From Rheum nobile (lineage: Eukaryota; Streptophyta; Magnoliopsida; Caryophyllales; Polygonaceae): a DNA stretch of 64,000 nucleotides. The DNA lies in contig WOAB01000040.1 of assembly GCA_027886185.1 (NCBI GenBank), forward strand, positions 9,362,001 to 9,426,000, in the 5' to 3' direction. The translations under genes were made by a program, and so were the position numbers. Below, piece by piece: positions 44,653-54,997 of the stretch (positions are counted from its first letter, which is position 1; every line of letters begins with the position of its first letter). The notes beneath the pieces were generated by a model, which was given only the letters and a program-made list of their open reading frames with translations, was not told where the DNA came from and searched no databases.

Positions 44653-45906
44653 ATGGCGAGACCTAAGGACAAGAACGTGGCCTCAGAAGTTACCCTGGAG
44701 ACAATACTCTTGGCCATACAATCCTCCAAGGAAGAAGCCAAAGAGCGAGATCGTCAAGCCGAGGAGCGAACTCGACAATTCTTGAAAACCATTAGAGACG
44801 AGAAGGCTGCCTTCATGAAGGCCATGGAGGAGAAGTGGGACCTTGCTCACGGCCCATCACCGAGCCAATCTCAAGAGGTGTCCCAATCCTCACCGAATGT
44901 GAGCACTTCAAGGGGAGAATTCGGTATGACTCCTAAACACTCTTCTCCTTATCTTGCATCTATTCCCACTAGTGTACCCGTTGAGAATGAGGGGGATTTA
45001 GAGAAATTGCATGTTGTGGCTGCCCAAGATGAATGTTTTGTGACCAAAAAGGTTTTGATAGCCTCGGATGTTCCAAGTGTACCTAGTCAAAGAGAGGCTA
45101 TCTCCCCCACTAGGTGCCCTATTAAGGGGAAAGTGTGTAGCGTCATAGTGGATGGAGGGTCATGTTGTAACATACTTGACCAAGAAGTAGTAGAAAGATT
45201 TCATCTAACTACTACTCTTCACCCACAACCCTATACACTTTGTTGGTTGAATTCCAACACTCATCTTAAAGTCAAGGAGCAAGTCACAATTCAGTTTGCC
45301 ATAGGGGGTTATGGAGATGAGATTGTGTGTGAGTCAAAGCCAAATATGAAATGGGCAATTAGAGGCAAAGGAGGAACTTCTAATCATATGTTCTTGACCA
45401 AGTCTTTTATGCCTCCATTCATTACATGCTCTCAACCTTTCATTACATTTTATAAGACTAACTCTATTAATGAAAAGGTTGTGGTGTTGCATAGAGCTTC
45501 TAGTGGTCTTATTGTAGGTCAAGAAGGCAAGCACATCAAGGGCTCAAAGCTGGAGTCCGGGATGGTCCCATTTGAGCCTGGAGAGGAAGGCGCTCCACAT
45601 AAGGAAAGTCCTTGCTTGGAAGGAGATAAAGACCTTGACGAACTGGATTCGAGGTCGAATCCCTTTCAAGGGAGGGAGGATGATATGAATATGGCCCATC
45701 AAGACTTGGCCAAGCAAGAAGATCCTTCAAACATAGATGATGATTCAAGCCAAGACGGGAAGCTAGACCAAGACCGTGACATTGCCTCGGACACCACCAG
45801 AAAACACGGGCCCAATTCAGATCCGGGCTGTAAAGAAGCTAAAGAACCCGGAGACCACTCAAATCCGGGTTATAAAGCCGATGCTATCACCAGAGAACCC
45901 GGCTAG
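44653..45906 (+). CDS. Gag N-terminus/protease/pol-tail fusion ORF entering the 3' LTR
   Basis: 417 residues from ATG 44653. Residues about 1-75 are strongly charged and likely coiled coil. Residues about 150-230 are a retropepsin-like domain with KGKVCSVIVDGGSCCNIL, where the catalytic triplet is DGG as in several plant gypsy proteases, followed by HPQPYTLCWLN and VTIQFAIGGYGDEI. Residues about 330-345 read SRSNPFQGREDD, the usual C-terminal tail of gypsy pol, encoded over the PPT. The stop expected there is absent and the frame runs another 75 residues into the 3' LTR. The capsid zinc knuckles, reverse transcriptase and integrase core are deleted with the frame kept. It may make a protein with protease-like fold, but activity is unproven. 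Confidence 0.65.
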   Translation: MARPKDKNVASEVTLETILLAIQSSKEEAKERDRQAEERTRQFLKTIRDEKAAFMKAMEEKWDLAHGPSPSQSQEVSQSSPNVSTSRGEFGMTPKHSSPYLASIPTSVPVENEGDLEKLHVVAAQDECFVTKKVLIASDVPSVPSQREAISPTRCPIKGKVCSVIVDGGSCCNILDQEVVERFHLTTTLHPQPYTLCWLNSNTHLKVKEQVTIQFAIGGYGDEIVCESKPNMKWAIRGKGGTSNHMFLTKSFMPPFITCSQPFITFYKTNSINEKVVVLHRASSGLIVGQEGKHIKGSKLESGMVPFEPGEEGAPHKESPCLEGDKDLDELDSRSNPFQGREDDMNMAHQDLAKQEDPSNIDDDSSQDGKLDQDRDIASDTTRKHGPNSDPGCKEAKEPGDHSNPGYKADAITREPG

Positions 45907-46671
45907 GCCCTCCATCCGGGTTAAAAGCCCACGTGAAGAATATTTGAAGACTGATGTTATTTCCGATTTATTGCTAGGGTTTTTAAACATTATTAGACAA
46001 TATTTTAATTCCCTAAATGTCCATTAATTGGTGTTTTGATTAGTGGGCACGTTTTAGGATTAGTGGGTTAATTATTAGCATTTTCTTTAATTTCTCTTTA
46101 GTAACCGTATTGCTAGGTTATTAGGAAAACTTTTGGCTCATTGTTCAGAACGTTGAATTGAATCCAGAATCAGAATATTTCAGTTTTAGAGTTTTCTTCT
46201 TGTTCATCAAACTTGTGTGGGATATCAAGTTCTTCCCTTGAGAGATTTGAGTCTGTTGTATCTCGAATCTCTCTAGGTCTTTCTCTTGTGACTAGTGTGT
46301 CAAATCTAGCCATAAGGAGATTGCTTATCCCTCACTTCCATCACCCATCACAATCGATTCCATCCATCATCAACCGTCAGTTTGCTGAACTTCCTCCCCG
46401 GAACTACCAGCGACCCTTCGGTAGAAAAATCATATATTTTGATCCACCGCCCAGAAAATTCTGAACATTGGAGGAAAGAAACTAGACTTCCATATCTATC
46501 TACTGTCGCCGGAATCGCCCAATTCGGAGTTCGGAGAAAGGAGAACGACCCCACTGAAGTTAGATCAAATTCTGGAATTCTGCTGGGGGTTGCTGTCCTG
46601 CATTCTTGAGTTCCGAGGCGTCTTGTCGAGCAATTCTTGCACTGTGGCCATCCCAATCCTTGATCATAACA
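45681..46671 (+). repeat. 3' LTR of the gag-protease element
   Basis: 991 bp, paired with 42648-43638. The preceding TTTCAAGGGAGGGAGGA is the PPT. It ends CATAACA, followed by the target duplication. Confidence 0.9.
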
Positions 46672-46720
46672 TATATATTATAGTTTTCCTTTATATTTCA
46701 TGTGAATATACTTATATCTT
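46672..46720 (+). repeat. Satellite remnant between two insertions
   Basis: One monomer of the 41/42-bp satellite (TATAGTTTTCCTTTATATTTC and the ATATACTTATATC type end). Its last five bases ATCTT are repeated at 59013-59017 on the far side of the 12.3-kb block. Confidence 0.88.
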
Positions 46721-46940
46721 TGTAACATCCCAGGCCAAGCTACCCCAGCCACCAAGCCGCCCAGCCACCCAACGGTGCCGGCGCCGGTACTGGTGCCGCC
46801 TGGTTGTCCAAGGGCAAGCAGCCCACACAACCAACCCTTCCCCCATTTAAATGAGTAGGTTGTTGCCCACGGGGATCGAACCTGAGACCTTTAGATACAA
46901 GGGCAATGCCTTATCACTTGTATCACCAATTGCGCTGCAG
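46721..46940 (-). repeat. tRNA-related unit 1a (SINE-like), inverted
   Basis: 220 bp. On the minus strand it begins CTGCAGCGCAATTGGTGATA and has an A-box-like AGTGATAAGGC, a B box GGTTCGATCC and a 3' end ...GGGATGTTACA. It is head-to-head with unit 1b, and the two share the palindrome CTGCAG (46935-46940). Confidence 0.7.
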
Positions 46941-47154
46941 CACTATTGGTGATACAAGTGGTAAGGCATTGCCATTGTATCTAAGGGTCCCAGGTTCGAT
47001 CCCCGTGGGCAACAACCTACTCATTTAAATGGGGGAAGGGTTGGGTGTGTGGGCTGCATGCCCTTGGACAACCAGGCGGCACCAGTACCGGCGCCGGCAC
47101 CGTTGGGTGGCTGGGCAGCTTGGTGACTGGGGTAGCTTGGCCTGAGATGTTACA
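46935..47154 (+). repeat. tRNA-related unit 1b (SINE-like)
   Basis: 220 bp, inverted copy of unit 1a. A-box-like AGTGGTAAGGC, B box GGTTCGATCC near 46993, then CAACAACCTACTC, a GGGTTGGGTGTGTGGGCTGC block and GGCGCCGGCACCG. It ends GAGATGTTACA followed by an A run. Confidence 0.7.
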
Positions 47155-47366
47155 AAAAAGTACACTTTTATGTGAGTGCTCAAGCCACGGGCCTAGCCCA
47201 ACATGAGACACTCCATGAGCCGCAGCCCATGTACCCCAACCCATCCTTGGGGGCTACTCCAAATTAAATGGAAGCCATTAGCCAAGAGGTTGTTGGGAGC
47301 GTTCGAACACGAGACCTCTCCCCTTTATCCACTCCCCCACAAGGAGTGAATACCAATTGTGCTACA
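47155..47366 (-). repeat. Second tRNA-related unit of a different family
   Basis: On the minus strand it begins TGTAGCACAATTGGTATTCAC, has a B-box-like GTGTTCGAACG near 47310 and ends with CACATAAAAGTGTACTTTTTT. The head is close to that of unit 1, while the body is unrelated. It is head-to-head with unit 1c, sharing the GCTACA region (47361-47366). Confidence 0.6.
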
Positions 47367-47581
47367 GCGCAATTGGTGATACAAGTGGTAAGGCATTGCC
47401 CTTGTATCTAAAGGTCCCGGGTTCGATCCCCGTGGGCAACAACCTACCCATTTAAATGGGGGAAGGGTTGGGTGTGTGGGCTGCATGCCCTTGGACCACC
47501 AGGCGGCACCAGTACCGGCGCCGGCACCGTTGGGTGGCTGGGCGGCTTGGTGGCTGGGGTAGCTTGGCCTGAGATGTTACA
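47361..47581 (+). repeat. tRNA-related unit 1c (SINE-like)
   Basis: 221 bp, nearly identical to unit 1b. It begins GCTACAGCGCAATTGGTGATA, has the B box GGTTCGATCCCC and ends GAGATGTTACA. A gag coding frame on the minus strand abuts it directly at 47582. Confidence 0.7.
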
Positions 47582-47993
47582 TGAGCAGTCGTCTGAACTG
47601 ACGGGCTAGGAGTCTCGGTAGGCTTGAACCTAGGTCGGTTGCTCTGATGAACTGACCCTTACTGCGACTCTACTCCCTTCTGCTTCCCCTGCTTGCAGAA
47701 CTTCTGCAGATGACCATCACGTCCACACCCAAAGCACGATCTCTTTTCCTTCTGACACTCATTGCTCTTGTGCCCAGCAACAACACAGTTATAACACTGA
47801 ACTGAACTTCTGTTCTGACTGGACTGTTGCGTTGACCCTCCGTGAGTCATGTCCGTCTTTTCTCGGCCAGACTTGGCAAAGCTAGACGGTGGCGCAGGTC
47901 GCTTGAATCCACCACCCTGATTCTGATTCTGCATCGACCTCTGTCGGATGCGTCTCTTTGTTGACTCCTCTAGAGTCTCTTCCAGCTTGTAGG
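47582..47993 (-). pseudogene. gag: Tekay-like Gag C-terminus with two CCHC knuckles
   Basis: The minus frame has YKLEETLEESTKRR, FKRPAPPSSFAKSGREKT and two knuckles CYNCVVAGHKSNEC and CFGCGRDGHLQKFC, then one stop (near 47657) and an open tail up to 47582. The arrangement parallels the intact gag at 13177-14451 (VTLEES, FKRPASP, two CCHC), so the two come from related families. The N-terminal part is cut off at 47994 by the Athila-type LTR and the C-terminal end at 47581 by unit 1c. Gag knuckles bind the genomic RNA. Confidence 0.82.
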
Positions 47994-49427
47994 TGACGGG
48001 GCTAAAAATGCACAAGCAAATGTCGTTGATTAACCTTATCAAAGTAAATTATCCTAACCAACCTACTAAACAGAGTATAGCAGACAAGTAAGGGTCGAAT
48101 CCCACAGAGAAGGTATGATGTAGTATGCAAACGTGAATGACGAATAACAAGTAACTGGGGGGTTTTGTAATCAAGAAAGCAAACAAACAAAGTAAACAAA
48201 TTTGGTTTATGTAGGAAGAAAGTATGATGAGGGGAAGTAGTTCCACTAGACCGAAATCCACAATACAGAGATAGGGTTTGATCACTGAAATCTATTTTGC
48301 CCAAGTTCGTTTATTTATCCTTATAGTCGTTCCCACCCTGGTCGTAAGTACTATTGATTCTCACAGTTGTCAATAGACTTATTACTATGCCAATGATAAA
48401 ACACAACTGATTCTCACAGTTGTCAGCGTACTTTATCACCAACACAACAATAGCAATGCACACAAGGATATAAGATACATGCAAGTAGAAAGACGTACAA
48501 GTACTCACTCCCCTACTTAACATGCAATTGATTCTCACACACAATTGTACGCTCGGGACCCCTATACGCACAATTGTGTTTTCCACTAGATATGCACTCG
48601 AAACCCCTATATGCAATCCTAGCAATTGATAAAATGTATTCAACCTAGTTGATCAGGCTAAGAAGAATAACAAGAAATCAATAATCCATATAACCAAGAG
48701 AATCAATCCAACACTTATAAGGATAAGAACAAGGATTAGAAATCTCACAAACACATCAACTGTACTGCTTCAATCGTCTAGCAGAACAAAGGGAAATTAG
48801 CTCTCCATCAAAGGGGATGAAAAACTCTAATTAGAAATTACGTTGAAACAATAGTGCGTCTGATGATGATGATTTGGAGGCTATGGGAAAAGAGGTTAAA
48901 TAGAGTTAACCTAAATCCCCAAGATCACAAACCATATCTTACAAGGAAATAAAATAATAAAATAAAGGAAATCTGACTAATGCATAAAAGAAAATAAAGT
49001 AAAATAAAATAACTCTGGCCGCGAGGTCACTAAGCACAGCCACCGCGGGGCGGTGAAGATCCACCGCGGGGCGTCGAACTCTCCACCGCTGGGCGATGGC
49101 TTCCTCTGGCGCGGGCTCCCTTCTTTACTGAGAGTCATCGCCGGGTCGCGGCGAGGATCGCCGCGGGGCGGTGAACTCCAATCCTCCAGCTCTCTTCTTC
49201 TTCTCTTCTTTGATGCTCTCCATTACTACCAAGTGTTGGTAGCCTTCTCCATAAATGCTCCAGCAGCTCCATACTCATCTTCATGCTCCATCTAAGCTGC
49301 AAATCCTTGGATTTCTTCACTTCTCTCCATAACATCTGGATTGCAGACTTAGCACCAAAACTCATCCAAAACTCCTTCAAATTATGCTAATAGTTGCTAG
49401 TAAAGGTGTATGAAATAACACCTATCA
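47994..49427 (-). repeat. LTR 1 (left) of Athila-type element B
   Basis: 1434 bp, TGACGGGG...CCTATCA, paired with 54998-56409. It has an extra GC-rich 22-bp unit relative to the other copy at about 49048-49069. Near its right end it carries the CCGCGGGGCGG motif in several copies (49041-49170). Small minus-strand frames (48002-48643) recur identically in the other LTR and are not genes. Confidence 0.9.
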
Positions 49428-50099
49428 AATTCCCCCATACTTAGACCTTTACTCGTCCCGAGTAAACTAAAGAAAATCTCACCCTCTCAATCAACACCAA
49501 GGCCTCAGGAAGTACAAGAAACGTGACACTAGCAACTACCACATATCAACGATAAGCTCCAGACAACCAAAACAAGTGATGCAAAGATAGTCTAATCCTA
49601 ACTCCAATCTAGCTCCTTATCGCTCCATGAGTGGCCTACCCGACAGTCCTTCTTTGACTCCCTTCTTATGACGCCTCCACCAAGATATGAAGAGGAATCC
49701 TAGAATCACTCTTATTCTTTTACGCTCATCTTGCCTAGGCGCCCTTTCGGGTTTTCACCTAGCCACTCATTTCATTTTGCTAGATATCTCACCAATACTC
49801 ACATCACTCCAGTCCACTTTTGCCCTGGTCTATACCAGTCGGACTACCTGCTTTTTACCTGGACTGCCCTTTCGGGTTTTCAATCCATCCCAGGATTTTG
49901 ATTGCCTTTTTATTTCTTTTTGGCTTTTTTTTTTCAAAAACAGAAATGGAAACAACAATGCAAGAAACGAATGCAGAAATAAACTATGTACACTAGCTAG
50001 CAAGAAAGCAAGTCTATATCCCTCCCCCATACTTAAACCGAACATTGTCCTCAATGTGGAAAAGAGAACATCAAATGATAGGGGAAAGAAGAAATAAAC
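49428..50099 (-). other. PPT and 3' untranslated region of element B
   Basis: Minus-strand PPT AAGTATGGGGGAATT (49428-49442) preceded by a hairpin ACTCGGGACGAGT (49452-49464). A second PPT-like tract is at 50024-50036 with the inverted repeat CATTGTCCTCAATG at 50044-50057. Two GCCCTTTCGGGTTTTC motifs lie at 49741-49756 and 49866-49881, as in element A. No gene. Confidence 0.6.
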
Positions 50100-51341
50100 T
50101 CACTGTGGACCTGAAGGTGGTGGTGGTGGGTACATCCCAAAGTAGTCCCTCATATGAGCGTCCATAGTGTCCAGACGTTCATCTATCTCTGCGTGGAGCT
50201 GGGTCTTCCAAGTCTGCAGACTGGTCTCTACTCGGGAATTCCATCGATCCTGGCACGTGGAGAAAGCATCCCATCTAGAGTACATCTCCTGTCATGGTGC
50301 GATAGGTCCGTACATAGACGAATGCTCCTCGAACTGTGAAGAACCGGGGTCGTCCCCCTCTACAGGATCAGCGGCAACATATCCACCACTAGGGCCCTCT
50401 CCAAACGGAATGGAAGGAGCAGCAGCAGGGGCATCACCGGTCGGCATCCGGCTATCATTGGGAATCCACCAACCCGCATATGAGGGCGAATAGGCAAAAT
50501 CCCGGGGAACAATCAGAATGTGGCCCTCATAGGATGACCAAACCAAATCACCATCCCGCCCCAGTGGCTTCATCATAGAGCACACCTTCATGTGCGCTAA
50601 ATCATACACTGCGTAGGCAACAGGCCGAGGAATCTGATCGCAGGCAATAACTCGAGCACAAAGGAGTGTAATCAAACCACCCCCACAAATATCACGTGCC
50701 TCGCCATCACGAATCCTCTTCAAGGAACCCAAGAAAAGGGAAGCCCAACACGGCGTATACTCGACAGCTCCCAAGATGCTCATAAATCACTGGAAGTCCT
50801 TCATGGGCACCTTCCCATCATCCGCATGGCCAAAGAAATCTCGCATCATCACCTTGTGGATCAACCGCAGACACGGGTTCACCAGTTTGGAATTCACTTC
50901 CTGACCCTTCCTGAATGTTCTTCCCGTAGCAGCCCGCCATAATTCCATCATCTCGGATTCGTTAATGCCATTCGACCATCCATCAGTTGGGTCCTTTGTA
51001 ATACCCAGGGCCTCATGTATCAACTTCAGAGATAAGGAGTAATCACGCCCATTGTAAGTGAACGTGATCTTCCGCAAATGCCTATCGTCAGAGTCATTAG
51101 TATACCTCTTGAAGGAGGCAATAAACTGGTAGCACAACTCTGGATAGGCAGGGGCAGTCTTGTCCAGAAAGTTTCCTAACCCACATTGTGTCAAACACAT
51201 TGTCACACAAGCGAGCAAACCCATCTGCTCCAGAGTCTGCTTGTGGAAGAACTTCGAAGCCAACACCTTCCTCTCCTTCACAATGTTGTACACCTCACTC
51301 TCATCCCTAGTCGACACTTTCTTCTTGCCTTTGGATGCCAT
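50100..51341 (-). pseudogene. Athila-type 3' ORF of element B, two in-frame stops
   Basis: The likely start is the ATG at 51341 (MASKGKKKVSTRDESE), since upstream codons to 51473 continue the frame but show no conservation signal. One frame of about 414 codons is broken by TGA near 50784-50786 and TGA near 50289-50291. The body has FTYNGRDYSLSL, a WRAATGR block, LIHKVMMRDFFGH and DICGGGLITLL, and the last 80 residues contain proline-rich and WNSRVETSLQTWKTQL helical stretches. It matches the putative plant transposon protein class and the ORF at 1763-2816. Function is unknown. In this element it is kept while reverse transcriptase and integrase are gone. Confidence 0.65.
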
Positions 51342-52204
51342 AAGTAGGAAATTGAAATGCTCAAAGCAAAGGCAAACAAGAGAACTTACAACCAAGCAAA
51401 CACGCAGCCTGGAGAGTCTCAACGCGGCGCGGTAAGGGTCGCGGTGAGAAACTGAGAGCTGTGGCCGGGTCACGGCAAAGTCGGCGCGGGGCGGTGGCAG
51501 CAGCGACGCGAAGCGGGGGCAGCGCGAGGCGGTACAACGGCGAGGCGGGACTACGGCGACGCGGCGGGTTGTGTTTGGGCTTGGTTGTGAGGCTAGACTC
51601 CAATTTGGGGATTGGGGGCTAGATTATGCTCAAGGTCGAGAGGGGATTCAAGGAGAGAGAGGGGAAATAGATATGGGGGCTTAAGGGAGGTGTTGGAATG
51701 GGGGTTAGATAGTGGGTTAGGTCAAGAAAAGGGAAAGGAAAAGGGATGTTGGGCCGGTCATGTACCATGGCCCAAAAGAGAAATCTTGTCCTATAAAGAG
51801 GCCCAATCCATCAAAACCTTAGTGACCACTGAAGAAATAAGCTTTTACTCACCCGTTTAAGGTTTTTTCGGGGCCTATTATTCTTGTTTTTTTTTTGTTT
51901 AAGAGTTGAGAAGTTATACCTGACCTTCACCGCGGGGCGGGGAGCTCCACCGCGGGGCGGTGAGAATGGCTGGGTACCACATCTCTTCTCGGTTTTACTT
52001 TCGCACCTGTAATGTGAGTAATAGGCGAACGAAACAAAGCAAAATAAACTACAAAAATAATCTAATAAAAGAGGAAAATCAAGGAAAAAACTAACACGGG
52101 TTGCCTCCCGGACAGCGCCTTGGTTATCGTCATTGGCTCGACGTACTGCAAATCAACTACCATCTCGAATAGGATCCCTTCGAAATCCTCCAACTCGTCT
52201 CTTC
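51342..52204 (-). other. Spacer between gag-protease and the 3' ORF in element B
   Basis: It contains GC-rich blocks GCGGCGCGGTAAGGGTCGCG (51424-51560 area), a pair of CCGCGGGGCGG at 51928-51962, a T-run near 51885 and the GGTTGCCTCCCGG motif at 52101-52113. Short frames on both strands (for example 51612-51860 plus) lack any recognisable domain. This is the place where reverse transcriptase, RNase H and integrase would lie in an autonomous Athila element. Confidence 0.5.
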
Positions 52205-54941
52205 CTATGGAGATATCTCATGGAAGGGTTTAAACCTGAGACCATGTTCCCTCTTTGCCAACCACTCCATGTTCATTCTCTTCGGAGTGTCTCCTCCATA
52301 CTTAGAACGATGCGGGGGCCGATATGGCTCAATCTGCATATGCTGCGCGTCACTAGATAAAGGCTCACAGCCTTGTATGGTTAGTGCAGGGGGGCAAGTG
52401 CCCAAAGTAGAGGGATCTCCTATGTCATCTAACAACACATCCGTAGTAAGCAACTCATGCAAATCAATAGGTCCTCTAGTAGTGGAACACTCAACTACGG
52501 TCTCTACTGCATCAATTTTTATATTTTCGTGCACAGAATTATCACTAGCGCTAATGCAGAGAGGAGTGGGCAATTCAATGGGGTTAGCTTTATGAATGTC
52601 ATGCTTAAACATAATTCCATCAAATTCCATAGTCAAAGTGCCACTATCTACATCAATTTTGTCATGGAAGTTTTCATAAAAGGTCGCCCTAACATAACAG
52701 GAGCAACTTGTTCATCGTAATCCATGTCCATAACAAAGAAATCAGGAGGGAAAATCAAAGGACCTATCCTAACAAGTACATCTTCTATAATGCCCTTAGG
52801 GGACACACAAGAACCATCAGCAAGCTGTATAACAGTATTCGAATCATGCAAGGGCCCTAATTCCAGTTTTTCAATCAAAGAATAGGGTAGGACATTAATT
52901 GAGGCACCCAAGTCTAGCATTGCTTTCTCAAAAAGATGCCCACCTATAGTGATAGGAATTGTAAAAGTACCTGGATCCTTGAATTTCTCAGGGAGACGTT
53001 TCTGAACCACCGCTGACACTTGTTCACCCACTGGACTCTTCTTCTGGGTCTTTTGTTTCTGAGCCCTCTTCACCGTGCATAGCTCCTTTAAGAACTTGGC
53101 GTATCGCGGGATAGCCTTAATAAGCTTCAGCAGGGGGATGTTCACCTCACAGTTCTGAAATGTTTCGAACAGATCCATGTCGTCGACAACTCTTCTAGCC
53201 TTTAGCGCCTCTGGAAAAGGTGCTAGGGGCTTCTCTGATCCTAGAGGAGGGAACCTGGGCCGAACGTAATTATCAACATAGGTGTCTTCAGCGGGAACAG
53301 ATTTTCGAGGGTCAGGTCGCGGCGAGCCCACCGCGGGGCGTAAGTGGTCGCCGTGGGGCGGTGGGGTCGCGGTGTCTTTCCTGAGCACAGATGCCGGGTC
53401 GCGGTGAGGGTCGCCGCGGGGCGGTGAAGTCACGGTGTCATCGATCGCGGGGCGCTCAGTGACTTCTTTCTCCGGATTCTCGTTCTCCTCTTCAGCAATT
53501 GGAGCAACGACTGTCTTACCACTTCTTAGCGTGATAGCACTCACGTTTTCTCTAGGATTCACAATGGTCTGGGATGGCAGAGAGTTTGAGGCCCTTTGGT
53601 TAATCTTGGTCACCTCATCGGCTAACTGGCCAATCTGCCTCTCCATGTTCTTGATACTCGACTCAGTGGCTTGCACATGTGTGGCAAAGTGCTGTGTCAA
53701 CGTCTTCAGCAAATCCTCTGTAGAAGCTCCAGAAGTTTGACCTTGAGGTCTCTGTTGGTACTAAGCCCTTTGCTGGTATTGTTGTGGCTGAGCCGGCTGG
53801 TATTGCTGTTGTGCCGGTTGCTGACCGCCCTGAGGGTCACTCCATCTGAATCCTGGGTGATCACGGCCTCTCTGGTTGTAATTAGGCTGTCCACCATATT
53901 GTTGTCTAGAAGCGTCGTAGCCTCCTACAGCACTGACTTCGGCAATACCGTCCTCTTGCAGCTAAGGACAAGCCTCGGTGTGGTGGGCATGATTAGAGCA
54001 AAGACCGCATGCTCTGGCGTGTTGAGGAGCATTCTGATCTGCTATCTTCATAACTATCTCCTTCAACTCGGCCAACTCAGTCAATACCGGGCTTGGTCCT
54101 GCAGGGGTCACAGCATTGACCGCCTTCCTCTGGTATGTCTTCCCGAAATTCTGGGTGCTCTCACTCATTTCCTGGAGTCTATTCATAGCGTCATCCGGTG
54201 TCAGGTTCAGAATACTTCCACCGCATGCAGCATCAACCATTCTTCTTCTTTGGTCCAGCAGACCATTATGCAAATAGAGAACAAGATCTTGCTTGGCATA
54301 CCCGTGGAATGGGCAGCTGGAACAAAGCCTCTTTACCTCTCCAGATAATCATAAAGTGTTTCATCACCAGCCTGCTCGATGTTAGCAATTGCCTTTTTCA
54401 AAGTATTTGCCTTCTTCGTGGGAAAATATTTGTCCAGGAATGCTTTGTGAAGCTTCGTCCATGTATCTATGGTTCCTGGCGGCAGGTGATAATACCAATC
54501 GCTCGCAGAGTCGAGTAGAGAGAAACCAAAAGCTCTCATCTTGATTTGATCTTCGGTCACGTTCCTGGGCTTCATGGTCATGCAGACATTGTGGAACTTG
54601 CCCAGGTGAGAAATCGGATCCTCTCCACTCAGACCGTGGAATTTAGGGAGGTAAGCAACAACTCCCGACTTCAATTCAAAGTTCACCCCTTCTCCGAGTG
54701 CAGGGATGATGACAGCTAGGGGTTGAGCCCCAATATTCGGCTCAGTAAGCTCTCTCAGGGTTCCAGTTCCAGCCATTGCAATAGCTGGGGTAGTAGCAGT
54801 CTCAATGGTTTCGGTCTCTTCTTTCTCTCCTCTTTGATTGCGCAGGCTTCCAAGAAAAGATCTTTCAATCTCTGGATCCAAAGCTAGAAGGGGAGAGTCA
54901 GTACTACGGGTGTCGACCATAAGATAGGTCTCCACCAACAA
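52205..54941 (-). pseudogene. Gag-protease of Athila-type element B, frameshifted
   Basis: The likely start is 54920 (MVDTRSTDSPLLALD). The capsid part holds LPKFHGLSGEDPISHL, FGFSLLDSASDWYY and FLDKYFPTKKANTLK. A frameshift near 54335 is followed by a CGLCSNHAHHTEACP zinc-type motif and a stop (near 53960), a glutamine/proline-rich linker with another stop (near 53760), then ENVSAITLRSG and a region with CCGCGGGGCGG repeats (53320-53460). The retropepsin has AMLDLGASINVLPYS at about 52885-52928 and APVMLGRPFMKT near 52690. Another frameshift near 52660 precedes a tail ending at 52205. No reverse transcriptase follows. Confidence 0.82.
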
Positions 54942-54976
54942 TCAATCACGAAAACACACAACAAACAAAAAACCTT

Positions 54977-54993
54977 CCCCGGCAACGGCGCCA
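54977..54993 (-). promoter_or_regulatory. Primer-binding site of element B, tRNA-Asp type
   Basis: On the minus strand TGGCGCCGTTGCCGGGG, four bases (AATT) inside the LTR at 54998. It complements the 3' end of plant tRNA-Asp including CCA, as expected for Athila-like elements. Confidence 0.85.
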
Positions 54994-54997
54994 AATT

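Larger units (their letters stand above)
42648..46671 (+). mobile_element. Non-autonomous gag-protease LTR retrotransposon in the satellite
   Basis: The LTRs are 991 bp each (42648-43638 and 45681-46671), TGATATGA...CATAACA. The 5-bp duplication TATAT (42643-42647 and 46672-46676) flanks it. A PBS of tRNA-Met type is at 43641-43652 and a PPT (AAGGGAGGGAGGA) at 45668-45680. Reverse transcriptase, RNase H and the integrase core are missing. The LTRs differ at only a few places by eye. Confidence 0.93.

Noticed and set aside
48002..48643. Minus-strand frames of 78-110 codons
   Set aside because: They repeat identically at 55006-55647 in the paired LTR. Hydrophobic, no conserved domain, LTR-internal.
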